Made by a program: the position numbers and the translations under genes | The notes under the pieces: generated by a model | Told to the model about the DNA's origin: nothing | The model's input: only the letters and a program-made list of their open reading frames with translations | Databases searched by the model: none | Part shown: piece by piece, positions 35,476 through 47,163 of the stretch | How positions within the stretch are numbered: the first letter of the stretch is position 1 | Layout: every line of letters starts with the position of its first letter | Assembly (NCBI GenBank): GCA_019054805.1 | Contig: JAHQIY010000026.1 | Coordinates: 496,001 to 560,000 of the forward strand | Source: Brachionus manjavacas | Lineage: Eukaryota > Rotifera > Eurotatoria > Ploima > Brachionidae | DNA length: 64,000 bases | Reading direction: 5' to 3'

Positions 35476-37304
35476 CTTGAATTGACTTCGAATGATTTAA
35501 TCCAGGTATATATTTGATAAAAACTTTGTATGTATTTTTAAACTGTTTAACATAGCTGGTTTGCCCAATATCTTTTAGATTTTTTTTAGATCTTCTATGA
35601 CGTGAAATTATTTCAAATGCAAGGATTTTTGAATTTTCATATTCATCAGTTAAAACCCTATTTGACATATTCTTCATCAATCTTGAGCTAACAATGTAAG
35701 CTGTTTTATTAAATAAAAGGTCATCAGCGTAGGCTCTAGCTTGCTTTAACTGATATGATCCAAGAAATAACTTTCTCATCATTTGTTTTGGTCTTAGAAT
35801 TGGAAAATCAACAATACTTGAAATCGAAATAGATGCTATCAATTTTGTTTCCAAATGTTTTCCTATTAAAAACTCTAATTCATTCTTGGTTATTTTTGAT
35901 TTTCTAATCATTCTTCGCGCAATTTTTTTCCATGATTTCCATCAGGGGAACAACTAATATGGCTGAAATTAATCATTGCTGATGCTATTCGATAGTCAAT
36001 TTGAATATGACCAATAGCTGTATTTCGAACATTTTCTAAAGCCCTAAATTTTTTAATTTCGCCGATTTTTTTTTCAACTATGAATCGACACTTAATTAAT
36101 CAAATAAAATTTTAATAAAAAAAACATAATTTAATTTACCTTTGTTACCATTCGTGTTTCATTAGCCTGTTTGGTAGAAAGCTGTTTAGATTTTAAATTA
36201 GACTCATCCAAATCATTATTTAAAAACTGCTGACAAGTTGGAATTTTTACATCAAAATCGTATTTTTCTCTAAGTTGTAATACGACATCTCTAAATCCTT
36301 TTAAATAAATCTTTTATTTTTAACAATTCACATAATAAAATTCTTTAGTGCAAATTATAAATTTTTACAAACCTCTATCGAGAAAGATAATTGTTTTTCC
36401 AGGAAGAAGAATCTTTTCTTTTAGAGCTAAGTCTGTCTTCAATATATATTCAAATATACAAGCATCGTTCATATTTGCAGAAAATGATCCATAACAGTCA
36501 ATAATATATCCATCACTACAGCATATAATAAAAGGCTTAAGTAATGATGTTGATTTTTGAACACTCCAACTTTTATACTGGAAGTTATTATTCTGACTTT
36601 TTTCAATGCGAGTATAGGTACCATCACAAACAATAACAAGTTCTTCATTCTTAATTGATAGAAGTTCTGTTACCATTTCATTGTTGTGTTTCAAAAAAAA
36701 TTCTCTTTTTCTATCAGCTCCAAGAAAAATGGAACAAAATCATCGTTTATTGCCTTTCGTATTTGAGACAAGTATTTACTAATGGCTTGTTGAGAACATC
36801 CCTTTTAAAAATTTTAGCAAGTACTGATTGGTTTGTTCCTGTTCTTAACCAGTATCGATAAAGAGCAATCAGCTGTTCTTTCGAACGATTTTTACTATTT
36901 TTTATGCTAGTGATGAATTTAGAAAAGTCTAAAAATTGTTTTTTTGTCCAACCTGTAATTTCAATACAATGTGAGTCTTGAACAGAAGAAATATCTTTAA
37001 ATTTTTCAAACACACTTTTTTCACCGACTTCAAACATATCAAACATTTTTATTAATTGATTCTTATAATTTTTTTTTTTTGTACGAATTTGACCATAAAG
37101 TTCCTCTTTAATACAACCATTATTATCAAGATGGTTTCTGCAGCATCTTGCATTTTCATCAATAATTATTCTTTTCATTTTGAATGCATGAATAATTGAA
37201 TTTTTATTAATTGTTCGCAGTTTAATCCTATCAGAACGCTTCCGTCTACAAATAAAACAGCAATTATGCGAATTTATAGCTGTTTCTATCTTTTTCGTGG
37301 ACAT
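35476..37304 (-). pseudogene. DDE transposase (Spy/ISL2EU/Harbinger-related), copy 2
   Basis: The N-terminal 185 codons (37304-36747), including the C2CH finger and the WTKKQFLDF region, are continuous, where copy 1 is broken in a T-run. Exon 1 ends at 36373, exon 2 is 36297-36140 and exon 3 is 36077-35476, with the same introns as copy 1. The two shared frame breaks are at about 36802 (AAAAGGG) and about 35936 (GGAAATCATGG). An extra private indel lies near 36727. All four acidic catalytic residues are present. Confidence 0.85.
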
Positions 37305-37630
37305 TTTAATTTATTTTTTTATCTAAAAAATGAAGATTGAGTTCTTAAAAATTTCATAAAAATAATATTTTGTGTTATTATCGATTAGAGTGATATAATA
37401 AATATAGTTTAAACTTTTATTTGAAAAAATACAAAAAAAATTGAAAAATCTACTTTGATTTTTTGGTTTCATTAACTTTTTTATCTGACATTTTACTCTT
37501 GATTCTTCTGTTAAAACTTTAATACAAATGTAAATTATGCACAGTTTTGTATAAATAGATTTCACTGTAAGAAGACAAGCTCCGATAAACACTAGATCCT
37601 AAATAGATAACAAATTTTAAATTCAAATCT

Positions 37631-38194
37631 TCAAATAAAAAAAAATACTTTTAATCCAACAAAATAAAAAATTCTGTTTTTTTCTTCATCGTATAATCCA
37701 AATGAGAACATAAGCCAACAAGCGAACTCATTATTTTTAAATAAGAGCCATTCAATTGTCTCTTCTACATTTTTTATGTCGCTAATTGCTATTGTTTCCC
37801 TAATTATAATTAGAACTTGTTCTTCATTTATTTTAAACCTAACAAAAGAAATTAGAGTAAGAAAATTAAAATTTACTGCAATCAAAAATTACCTTTTAAT
37901 TTTTTGACATGTTTCTGAATTTTTTGATGGTAAAATAAAATGCCTCCATCCCGTGGATAAAAACCAATCTGAGAATCGCCAAAAATAATTGGTAGATATT
38001 TGTCGAAACAATTCAATGAATGATTTGGAGATATTGAAAATTCAATAATTTTTAGGCAACGAAGTTTATCATCACATGCCACAGCGTTGCTTACACCATG
38101 AAAAGTGTTTGGAGGAAAATGACTAGAAAATGTTTCAGTGTTTACATTTTTTTATTAGAAATTATATGGGCAGATGATAAAGTTTTACTTTTTT
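37631..38194 (-). pseudogene. Unrecognised minus-strand gene upstream of the transposase, copy 2
   Basis: Matches 20519-21102. The first part is shortened to 38082-37882 as an open frame because a T-run near 38145 is two bases shorter. The second part (37885-37631) includes the INEEQVLIII and CWLMFSFGLYDEEK segments. The phase break at the intron is the same as in copy 1. Confidence 0.4.
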
Positions 38195-38362
38195 GAAATT
38201 TAAACAAAATAAAAAAAGAAAAAAAATATATAATTGCATCTCCTTTTAGATTTTGTTTGAAAAAAAATTATTTTACTACAACTTTTTTATCGAAATAAAA
38301 AAATATTATATTTTTAAGAATATCTTTTTTGAATCAAGTTTCAGCGAAAATTCTTACTTTTT

Positions 38363-39103
38363 AACATAAAAAATCGATATTGACCTCAATAAAGATTTTT
38401 ATACTAAAAAACTTATTTTAAGGCAGAAAACATATCTTTAAAAAAGATAAAAATTATAGTTTTTCTTCCAAATTCTATTTTTTAACATAAAAAATCGATA
38501 TTGACCTCAATAAAGATTTTTATACTAAAAAAAAACTTATTTTAAGGCAGAAAACATATCTTTAAAAAAGATAAAAATTATAGTTTTTTCTTCCAAATTC
38601 TATTTTTTTAACATAAAAAATCGATATTGACCTCAATAAAGATTTTTATACTAAAAAAACTTATTTTAAGGCAGAAAACATATCTTTAAAAAAGATAAAA
38701 ATTATAGTTTTTTCTTCCAAATTCTATTTTTTTAACATAAAAAATCGATATTGACCTCAATAAAGATTTTTATACTAAAAAACTTATTTTAAGGCAGAAA
38801 ACATATCTTTAAAAAAGATAAAAATTATAGTTTTTTCTTCCAAATTCTATTTTTTTAACATAAAAAATCGATATAGACCTCAATAAAGATTTTTATACTA
38901 AAAAAAACTTATTTTAAGTCAGAAATCATATCTTTAAAAAAGATAAAAATTATAGTTTTTTCTTCCAAATTCTATTTTTTAACATAAAAAATCGATATTG
39001 ACCTCAATAAAGATTTTTATACTAAAAAAACTTATTTTAAGGCAGAAAACATATCTTTAGAAAAGATAAAAATTATGGTTTTTTCTTCCAAATTCTATAT
39101 CTT
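38363..39103. repeat. Minisatellite, 6 units of about 123 bp, copy 2
   Basis: Units start at 38363, 38484, 38610, 38734, 38857 and 38981. The fifth has private changes (ATATAGACC, AAGTCAGAAATC) and the sixth carries the AGAAAAGAT/TTATGG signature of the last unit of copy 1. The two extra internal units account for most of the length difference between the transposon copies. Confidence 0.85.
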
Positions 39104-39201
39104 TTACCTTAAAAATTTTTTTCTTGTCGTTAGTATTTTAATTTTAGATTTTTTTTGATATAATTATTATTCCAATATTTTATTTTAATCTTTTTATCTT
39201 G

Positions 39202-39774
39202 ATGTTTAAGATTATTTTTAAAATGGCATTAATTCGTTATTCAAACATTTTACTCACTTCACTTAGAGCTTCAGCTAACTTAAGCTGGAGATTTTCTACC
39301 AATGCTTTTAAAATGTTTTTTAATTCTTCGAAAGTCTCTTTTCGAAGTTTATCGAAAGTTTTCAATACATTTATCAATAAAAAACAGTCCAAGAAAAATG
39401 ATAATCAGCCTATTAAGAAAAATTCAAAAAAACGAATAAATTTTAAAAATCGCAGGATTCTTTACGATGCACTCATATACCAAAAAAGATTTTCTCGAAA
39501 TGAAAAGATTCAATTAGCTAAAAAAACAAATTTGTCGGTCCGTCAAATATCAAGATGGATTTCAAATTCAAGAAATAAAAAATTTAATTCGTCTAAACGC
39601 ATATCATTAAACGAAGAAATAAAACTGAATGAATTTTTTGAAAATGTGTGTGCATATCCACAAAAAGAACAAATATCTGAATTGGCAGAGAATCTCGAGA
39701 TCACAAGAAGACAAATCAGTCAATGGTTTTACAGAAAAAGAAGAAAAGAATTAAAAAAAAATAAATCAATTTAA
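39202..39774 (+). CDS. Double-homeodomain protein encoded by the transposon (intact frame)
   Basis: 190 codons from the ATG at 39202 (a second ATG lies at 39223). Residues about 1-65 are Ser/Phe-rich with no signature. Homeodomain 1 spans about residues 76-130 (KKRINFKNRR, RFSRNEKIQLAKKTNL, RQISRWISNSRNKKF) and keeps the recognition-helix W48, N51 and R53 positions. Homeodomain 2 follows almost directly at about 135-187 (ISLNEEIKLNEFFENV, AYPQKEQISELAENLEI, RRQISQWFYRKRRKEL) with W48, F49 and R53 but Arg in place of the near-invariant N51. It is divergently oriented from the transposase across the minisatellite. It probably binds DNA, perhaps element ends or promoters; that is inference. A captured host homeobox or an old element gene are both possible. 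Confidence 0.85.
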   Translation: MFKIIFKMALIRYSNILLTSLRASANLSWRFSTNAFKMFFNSSKVSFRSLSKVFNTFINKKQSKKNDNQPIKKNSKKRINFKNRRILYDALIYQKRFSRNEKIQLAKKTNLSVRQISRWISNSRNKKFNSSKRISLNEEIKLNEFFENVCAYPQKEQISELAENLEITRRQISQWFYRKRRKELKKNKSI

Positions 39775-40800
39775 TTTTATGTAAATTTTTTTTTTAAATA
39801 AATTTTTACTTGCTAAATACAATAATTAACTTTTTAAACATAGTGTATATTTTATTAGATTATTAATAGCGATAAAAAAATTTAGAGAAAAGGAAAAATA
39901 TCATTTTTTTAGAATATCACTTTTATTTCAAAAAACAATGTTTAATTTTAAATTTCACTTGAATGATAAAATCTTAATTTTTGCATCTGAACTTGGTTTT
40001 TGATTCAGGAAAATAGATGGATAAATTCGAACGAATCATCATTTTATTGGAATTTTTTATAAGATATTTAATATTCACATTTATTTAACAAAAATATAAA
40101 ATTACAAATAAACAAATAAATTATTTACCATTAATGGTATTGTGAATTTAAAAAACAGAAAATAGAATAAAAAAATTTTATTTAAGGCGATAAAGTGTAA
40201 CATACTTTGTTGCAGTTTGTGGCCTTATTTTTTCTAATATTTTTTATTAACTCTAATTTTGATTTATCAAAACATGATGAATTTTTTTTTCTATTTGTTT
40301 TTGAAATTCACAACACCCCAAAAAATCAAATCAAATGTCAAAAAGAGCCCAAATCTGAGCTGAAGAATAAATAGGTTTTTTTTAATGTTATATTTTTGTG
40401 ACATGATTTGGATTCGAATTCTTAATAAAAAAATATTATCTCTTTTTACTCATTTACATATGCAATGAATTATCAATAATCATTTGAATTTAATAACTTT
40501 AAAAAACTTAAAAACTTTCATAATTTTATTTAACCTGCAAATCTAAGACTTATTCATTTTTTTATGCTGACTGTTTTAAGTCCTAATGCTCCTGCAAATT
40601 AATCACAATTTTACTTGTGGTACTCTACAAATAGCACCAATTGTCATTAAAAAGCTGACCTCGTATCCTTGAGCCACTTATTGATTAGAAAAATTTAATA
40701 ATTAATATTTAATTTTTTAATCGTTTTTTATAATTGTGGTTAAAAACTATTATAAACTTTAAAAGACTTTATTCTAATACAATTGAAGTTTTTTTGTTTT
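39775..40800. other. AT-rich stretch, counterpart of 22407-23440
   Basis: Same content as in copy 1, including the minus-strand coding-like segment ending TKYVTLYRLK near 40190. Nothing else seen. Confidence 0.35.
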
Positions 40801-41775
40801 GGTAGTTAAGTAGTCTCTAAAGGAAGCTGGGATAGGACCCTAAATTTTTTGAAGATCATGATATTCTCATTAGATAAGGCAAGCTACATCCCACAGAGGG
40901 ACAACGTAGTAGTGGTAGCCACAAAGCCTGCTAGCTCCTCAGGAAGGCTTCCTAAAACAGGAGGCAACAAGACAGCTACAGCTAAGTCTCGCACTCGCTC
41001 AAAAAGCAGGATGCGGTTTTAAGGAACTAGCAAAGCTCACACCGGGGATCGATTTAGTCAACAATATCCTTTCACCCACCACTAATCACCCTAATTATTC
41101 ATTAATTCATAAGTGGAAGTTCGGTCGCCCGGTAATTAGTAAATACTTCTGGGACAAAGACACGAACATTATTAATTAATTATGGAATTAATTAGTAATG
41201 TTCCATAATTCCTTATGGAATCGTGGAGGTACATGGACAATCCAGAAAGCTCGGAAGACGAGCTTCAAGAGCAAAATGATAAGGAAAATGATCAAATAGG
41301 CGAGGGATCTCCAACAGCCTCCTCCACCTACTACCACCAGCTTCTTTGCAACCAGGTCGAAAGAATTTTCGCCCAGTTCGATGATTGTCAGATTCAGGCC
41401 AAGGGTCTCACAGCTCACAGCTCTATATCTAGGGAAAAAGTAAAGGTGGACGCCTACTTCGCTCTACCCACAGATATCTTTCCATTAGGAATTTCCAATC
41501 ACTCACGCGCTCTTTGCCAATCTACAAAACGGTCTCATGATTCGGTCGGCAGCTGGTTGCGCTCGTATTAAGAGCTATTAGCACAAAATTAGTCCAGCGA
41601 TAAGGATAAGGACTCGTGCTGGTCTCTCTTTAAAAGGCCAGAATAGTCGAATCATCCCGATATTGCGGAACGATCAAATAGGAACGATATTGCGGAACTT
41701 TTTGCTGGTCTCGAGACCCAGGACGAAAGTAAGACCCATAGCGGACTTCTCTGCATTAACAAGGTCCATAAAATA
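40800..41775. other. GC-rich island of unknown origin inside the transposon, copy 2
   Basis: I saw no substitution relative to 23440-24415. With few long homopolymers it also shows no indels, unlike the flanking AT-rich DNA, which supports sequencing or replication slippage as the source of differences elsewhere. The same set of overlapping frames is present. Confidence 0.5.
41215..41571 (+). CDS. Hypothetical 118-aa acidic-N-terminus frame in GC island, copy 2
   Basis: Identical frame to 23851-24207. Not recognised. Confidence 0.35.
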   Translation: MESWRYMDNPESSEDELQEQNDKENDQIGEGSPTASSTYYHQLLCNQVERIFAQFDDCQIQAKGLTAHSSISREKVKVDAYFALPTDIFPLGISNHSRALCQSTKRSHDSVGSWLRSY

Positions 41776-41902
41776 ATATTTTTCTTATTTAAATTTTAAA
41801 AAAATTTTATTTTTTAAAGAAAAACAATAATATTACACTAATTTTTTCTAGCATATAAACATATAAAAAAAATTAAAGTTAAAAAAATTATAACAAAGGT
41901 GA

Positions 41903-42458
41903 TCACACAAATAACAATTTGAAAAATCCAAAAATTCCAACATTTGTAAATAATCCTTTAAAAAAAAAATTTAAGTAGAGACCACCACAATGCCCTATAC
42001 TAGAAGCTATATCAGAAAAAGTAACAAGGATTGCTCTTAGAAAAGAAGGACTCTTTGAACAAAAGTCTGTGAAAAAAAAAACAAAAAAACTTAAATCTTT
42101 ATACGGCAAGCACTTATTATATGCTATTTCTTGTTCAACATAGTTAACATAAACACCTTCCCCAATCAAAATTCCAAACAAACTAAAAATGACAACCATC
42201 AATGATATTAAGAATGTTTTAAGGGAAAAATATTTATTTTTAACAAGCTTGACGTCCTCAATTCGAAGATTTTTTGCAAAAGTCCTCTGATTACTATTCC
42301 ATACCAGCTCTAATTTTTCTTGATTTATACTCTTAATAAATCCTATTTGAATTAATCCTTAAAAAAAATTTTAAACAATATTTAATTATAATGCATGATA
42401 TTAATTTTATACCATTTGATCTTTTAAATGAAACTTTATCATTGATTTTTAAATTCAT
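41903..42458 (-). CDS. Small spliced two-pass membrane-protein gene near right TIR, copy 2
   Basis: ATG at 42458, exon 1 to 42413, a 55-nt intron (42358-42412), and exon 2 from 42357. Here the frame runs through KDLSFFVFFFTDFCSKSPSF and SSIGHCGGLYLNFFFKGLF without a break, placing the Cys/His-containing loop between the first helix and the second. It ends early (FFKLLFV, 41903) because the T-run before the second helix is one base short. The likely true end is near 41845. Topology with N-terminus inside is suggested by the basic stretch before helix 1. Confidence 0.5.
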
Positions 42459-42776
42459 TTTTTAGCTTCAGTTAAACTTTGTCTAAAATTTTTAAAATGA
42501 ATTTATATATAAATTAATTTATGTGCAATTTTTAAAAAATATGCTATGTCCAATTTAATATGTAATGCTCTATTTTCAATTGGAAAAAAAATTTGATTAT
42601 TGAAAAATACGAAGAAGATGACTCAAAAATTATCCTCTTTTTTAAATAGATATTTATGTAATCTTATTTAAAAACTTTTTGTAACTAAAATTATTTTTTG
42701 TTAAATGAAATAAAAATTACAACTTAAATCTTTAGAAAAATAACTCTCAAACGCTAAAATTTTCGTTGTATTCTTG

Positions 42777-43178
42777 AAGATTTTAAGTATTTAATAAGGT
42801 TCATTAAGTTTTCTGCATCTTTAATCTGAATTTTTATTTAAAAATTATCTAACTTTTATCAAAAGATATTTTTTATTATTTTTAAATTGTTATTTAATTC
42901 AATTCTAAGCAAAATAAATCCTTAATAGAGAATTATTCTTTTTCACCAAGAAAAAAAGAAACAACGACTGCTTGCAAGTAAAATTGTAAAGTTTATTATG
43001 AAAAAATGTAGATTTTCATCTTGCCAAAATTGACATTTTTTTGGAAATCTAAAAAATTAGATAATTTTGCCGAAAGATGAGTAAAAAACCTTTATTTTGA
43101 TATAAAAATTAAGTTGAACCCTCTTTTTTTAAATAAAATATAAAAGGGCAAAATTTCAATGGAAACAGTGTATTGTTC
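42777..43178 (-). repeat. Right terminal inverted repeat, Spy-like copy 2
   Basis: Ends CAGTGTATTGTTC before TTTGATAATGCG. It is two bases shorter than the copy 1 arm through A/T-run differences. Confidence 0.85.
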
Positions 43179-43929
43179 TTTGATAATGCGATTCAAGTAA
43201 TAGCTTAAAAATTATCATATCAATTTTTAAAAAAGACATTGTATAACTCTTTAAGGAAAAAATATAACTATTAATACTTATATTATTTTAACTTCCAAAG
43301 AAATAGACTAGTTAAAATATTTAATGATTCATAATATTAAAATGAAATTTAATATTTAAGAAATAAAAAAAGCATTTGCATGAAAATTTCGAAACCGAAT
43401 TAGGTGATTTAAAATCCTATAATTAAAGTTAGAAGCTTTAAATGAGATTAAAAAATGAAGCATAGGAATGACCATCTGAGATTTAAATGTGGAAATTAAA
43501 ACGGAGAATGATTGGTTCAAAAAACAGAATATTTATTTACCGGTACATTTATGTACTCTAAAAAGTGCCAAAATAGTCGAGATATGCAATTTGCCTAAAT
43601 TGTTTCATTTGGGCGAAGTAATTTTATCATTCGGACAAATTTAAGTGATTTCGTTTTTCCTAGATATAATGGCATTATTTGAATTTAAAGAAGTCCAAAA
43701 TTCTTTTTGAAATCATTAGAATTACATTTTTACTTAAATATAAGCCATAATGAATCAATGTGTGAAATTTCACAAACAAATCTTAAATGCTAAAATTCAA
43801 ATCCCAATCTAATCCTAAGACAAAAGAGCGTCAAAGAATTTTATAACAAATTATTTAAATAAAAGATAAAATTAAATTTGGGTGATTTTTATCTCGAAAA
43901 TGAACCGAAATAATAGCAAACGTTTAATC

Positions 43930-45140
43930 GGTATCTTTCTGTTTATAGATTTTTGCTTTTGATACTGTCGACCATAACTTTCTACTTACTAAATTAAGCT
44001 GTTATGGTTTTCATGATTCTTCAATCATACTTAGTTATTTTCGAATAGAATCCAGGTAGTGGAGATTGATGAGTTGACTTCTAACTCAAGAACACTCAAA
44101 TTAGATGTCCTAGGCCCACTTCTATTTTTGATTTTCATAAATGAAATTGTTTTATTCCTTTCTGATTTCATCGTGAAATAATTTGCTGATGATAAAATTA
44201 AAACAGGGGATAACCTAACTGAACTTATTCATTTTCTTCTTGATTCAATTCGAAAGTTATTTACTTGGTGTAAATTCAATAGTATAGATATTAATTGGTC
44301 CAAGACTAAAATTATGTTTATTTCAAATAAAACAAAACTGAATTTATCATGTAATATTGAAATAAATGGTATTATGGTTGAAGTTGTTGAAAAATTTAAG
44401 CTTCTTGGAGAAACAATTGATAACAAGCTCACTTTTTTGCAACACATAATAAGCTTAAGAACTTCAATAAAAAAACGACTTAATGCTATTAGATTATTAT
44501 TTTACTTAACGCACAAAGTCAAGCTCCAGTTCTTCAAATTATTTATCATGCCGTACTTTGACTATTGTCTATCATTATCAATATATTTTACAAAAAGATC
44601 AATTCAAAAATTATCTAATTCTTATTACTATTGTGTTCAAAGATTATTAAACATTTGCACAAATATTTATGGCAATGATGACTTTAACACTTTAAATATT
44701 GAGTTGAATAAATTTAAAATCGACTGCTTTCAGCATAGAATTATCAAACGTCTTGCTCATTTTGTACATAAAATTGTAAATTTAAAAACATCGCCTGTTG
44801 ACTTAAAAGAAGTATTAATCAGCAACCGCTCGAAAAATGTTGATTATAATCTAAGAAATTCAAATGATCTTGTTCCTTCTAAAGGAAAGTTTAATGATTA
44901 TGTTGAAAAAACGTTTGATTATTTTTATTCTAAGTTCATCAATAAATTACTCATTGATGATTTCCATTTAGATTTTTCCCTTTTTAAACGAAGAATAAAC
45001 AATAACATTAATTTAATATTTATAAAATTTCTAAATTTTTTCTAATTTTGATTTTAATTTCAGAAATTTAATTTTTTATTAGCAAATGGGCTCAATCATC
45101 CCATTACGGGTTTTGACCTTAGGTCTCTTTGATTGAGTTG
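43930..45140 (+). pseudogene. Non-LTR reverse transcriptase relic with longest open frame (unit U3)
   Basis: This copy is open for 243 codons (44314-45045) from MFISNKTKLNLSCN through GETIDNKLTF, RLLFYLTHKV, MPYFDYCLSLSIYF and YNLRNSNDLVPSKG to the end. Where U1, U2 and U4 have a TGA after NAIR, U3 has TTA (about 44493). It also has Lys for Asn at about 44718. The upstream catalytic half remains broken, so it cannot act as an RT alone. Confidence 0.8.
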
Positions 45141-45642
45141 AAATAATGATTAGTCAGAAGGAAACATTATATATTCATCTTGTCGAAACGTATATTCAAT
45201 CATTGCGTTGCAAATCTTTTTCTATTGTAAACATAAAGGTGATCTCTCATTTGCGATGATAAAATCCATCATTTAAATTGTAAATTGATTTAATACCTTT
45301 TGTAGTCATAAATATCCATTGCGTACGTAAAAGCCTAAATTAAATGATTTTACAAATATTATTTAAATACACTTATTTAAAGCTATTCTTCGGATCTCTA
45401 TATTTAATGAAAATCAAACATTAAAGGGGTAGTGCCTTACCCTTACTTGATTTTTTTAATTCTGTCTTATCGTAAAAAGAATCATTCAAGCGAAACTATT
45501 CTTACAAATTTAAATGCTAACACATTTGTAATCCATAATTACATAATTTTAATTGTTAAATGTTTTTAATTAAGTTCCTCTTATAGGTCTTTTACCTAAC
45601 TAAATTGCAAATTTTTAGACAATTCTTCATTAAAAAAATATA

Positions 45643-46415
45643 CAGTCAATCCTCGATATAAAGATAAAGTTGGGCGGAAATTTTTATATTCGTTGTATCG
45701 AAATTCGTTCTATCAAAAATCCCATACAAAAAGCATTGAATAAATTTTTAGATTTTTTTTTTTGAATTTTTATTAAAATAAATGAAAAAGGTGAAAAAAT
45801 TTTAAAAAAATAAACTGAAAAGAAAAATTAAACATATTTAACATACGAAGTATCAGTTGTTTGTTTATTACAACTTTTTTCAATTACCAAATTTTCAATA
45901 TTAAACAAAAAGTTAACGATATTTGATGAATCATATTCTTGTTTATCTAAAAAAAATCTTTTAAATCGTTAATTCGTTCGATTGCTTTTTTTGAACTAAT
46001 AATTGACTTTCTCGGTAGAAATAACTCTTCAATTTCACTGACACTATTGTCTGATTCTTCTTTTTTTAGTAATCTTTATTTTTTGGTCTTTATGCTTTTT
46101 TATTATTTCAATTTTTGTTTAAAGTAAATAACATTTTCGTTTTTTGGGACAGGATTAATTAAATTTCACGATTTTTTTTATAATATAAAGGTGCGAATTT
46201 TTTTTTGATTTTTCGTTATTTGAAGTTTTTTTCTTTAAAAAAGAATAATTGGTTCGTTAGAAGAACCTTGTTGTATCGGCTTTTCGTTGCATCGAAATTC
46301 GTTCTATTGAAGATAAAAAGTAATCATTTTTATTGATCGAAATCGGTTCTGATAATCGAATTCGTTCTATAGGGTTTTTCGTTCTAATGGGTTTCGTTGT
46401 ACGGAGGATTGACTG
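45643..46415 (-). mobile_element. Pogo/Tigger-type deletion derivative (U3)
   Basis: 773 bp with TA at 45641-45642 and 46416-46417. It has the same transposase tail as the U1 copy, with one substitution (CATATTCTTG for CATGTTCTTG) shared with U4. Confidence 0.85.
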
Positions 46416-47163
46416 TAAATTGAAATATTATTTATAACAAATTTTTCGTGATTATTTTTCCGCAATTGATTTTTACATTCTACAGCATTAGTTTTTAGTT
46501 TTTCATTCAGACTTTAAATGATAATGACTCTTACACTTTAAACTCAAGATGAGATTTCACTGCTTCACACTTGCTGTTTTTCGGCCAAATTTTCTCTTTC
46601 AATAAATTTAAATTAATATTCTAAAAATCTTTCTGTATAACTTACTTTCTTCTCTAGATTTATATTATTCCTCTGAAAAAGCATTTAAAATTTACTTGGG
46701 CTTTTACTTATATTCTGGGAAAATATTCATTATAATTTTATTAATCTCATTTTAAATTTTACAGTTAAACTACGAGATGTTTTTTCTGTACTTCATTTCC
46801 TTTGAATTTTTTAGACAATTTTTCACTAAATTATTAGATATTGATTTTATTTTTACAAATACAAAAATTAAAGTCTATTGTGTTTTGATCAAATTTTTGC
46901 GTCATTCAAGCGAAGTTGTTTCATTATTTAAAAGTAATTGATTTTCACAATAAGCGATTATGAATTAATAGAATAAAAAAATTTAAAAAATTAAAACTCA
47001 GTTTTTTTCTAGATTTCATATTTTAAATGCAAGTAAAATTTTTAAATTGAAACATTAGGAAAAAACATTGAGAAATTATGTAATTTTATTCATTCTTGAT
47101 TTTAGCGTAAATAGAATAAATTAAACGATTGCACAAATATATAACATATCGTTTATTATGCAG

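Larger units (their letters stand above)
32083..43178. mobile_element. Spy-like DNA transposon, copy 2 (11.10 kb)
   Basis: Identical ends and AAA/TTT flanks to copy 1, in the same orientation and at the same base of the unit. It is 263 bp longer, mostly from two extra minisatellite units. The double-homeodomain gene and the right-end membrane-protein gene read through here, while other frames are broken at different runs than in copy 1. Two independent insertions at one base in adjacent units are less likely than duplication of an already occupied unit. Confidence 0.85.
29192..46550. repeat. Array unit U3 (17.36 kb, carries Spy-like copy 2)
   Basis: Removing the 11096-bp transposon leaves 6263 bp. 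The rest is near-identical to U2. Offsets of shared landmarks from U2 are constant (17093 bp) until the transposon minisatellite, which adds about 250 bp. Confidence 0.85.

Noticed and set aside
36795..36810. Programmed ribosomal frameshift in the transposase
   Set aside because: The zero-frame codons do not form a canonical X XXY YYZ heptamer, and a single missing G explains the break. Listed only as a shared break.
14984..43178. Polinton/Maverick or other self-synthesising element (large size, long TIRs, many genes)
   Set aside because: No DNA polymerase B, integrase, packaging ATPase or capsid-like frame was seen, and there is no 6-bp target duplication. The transposase is a DDE of the ISL2EU/Harbinger kind.
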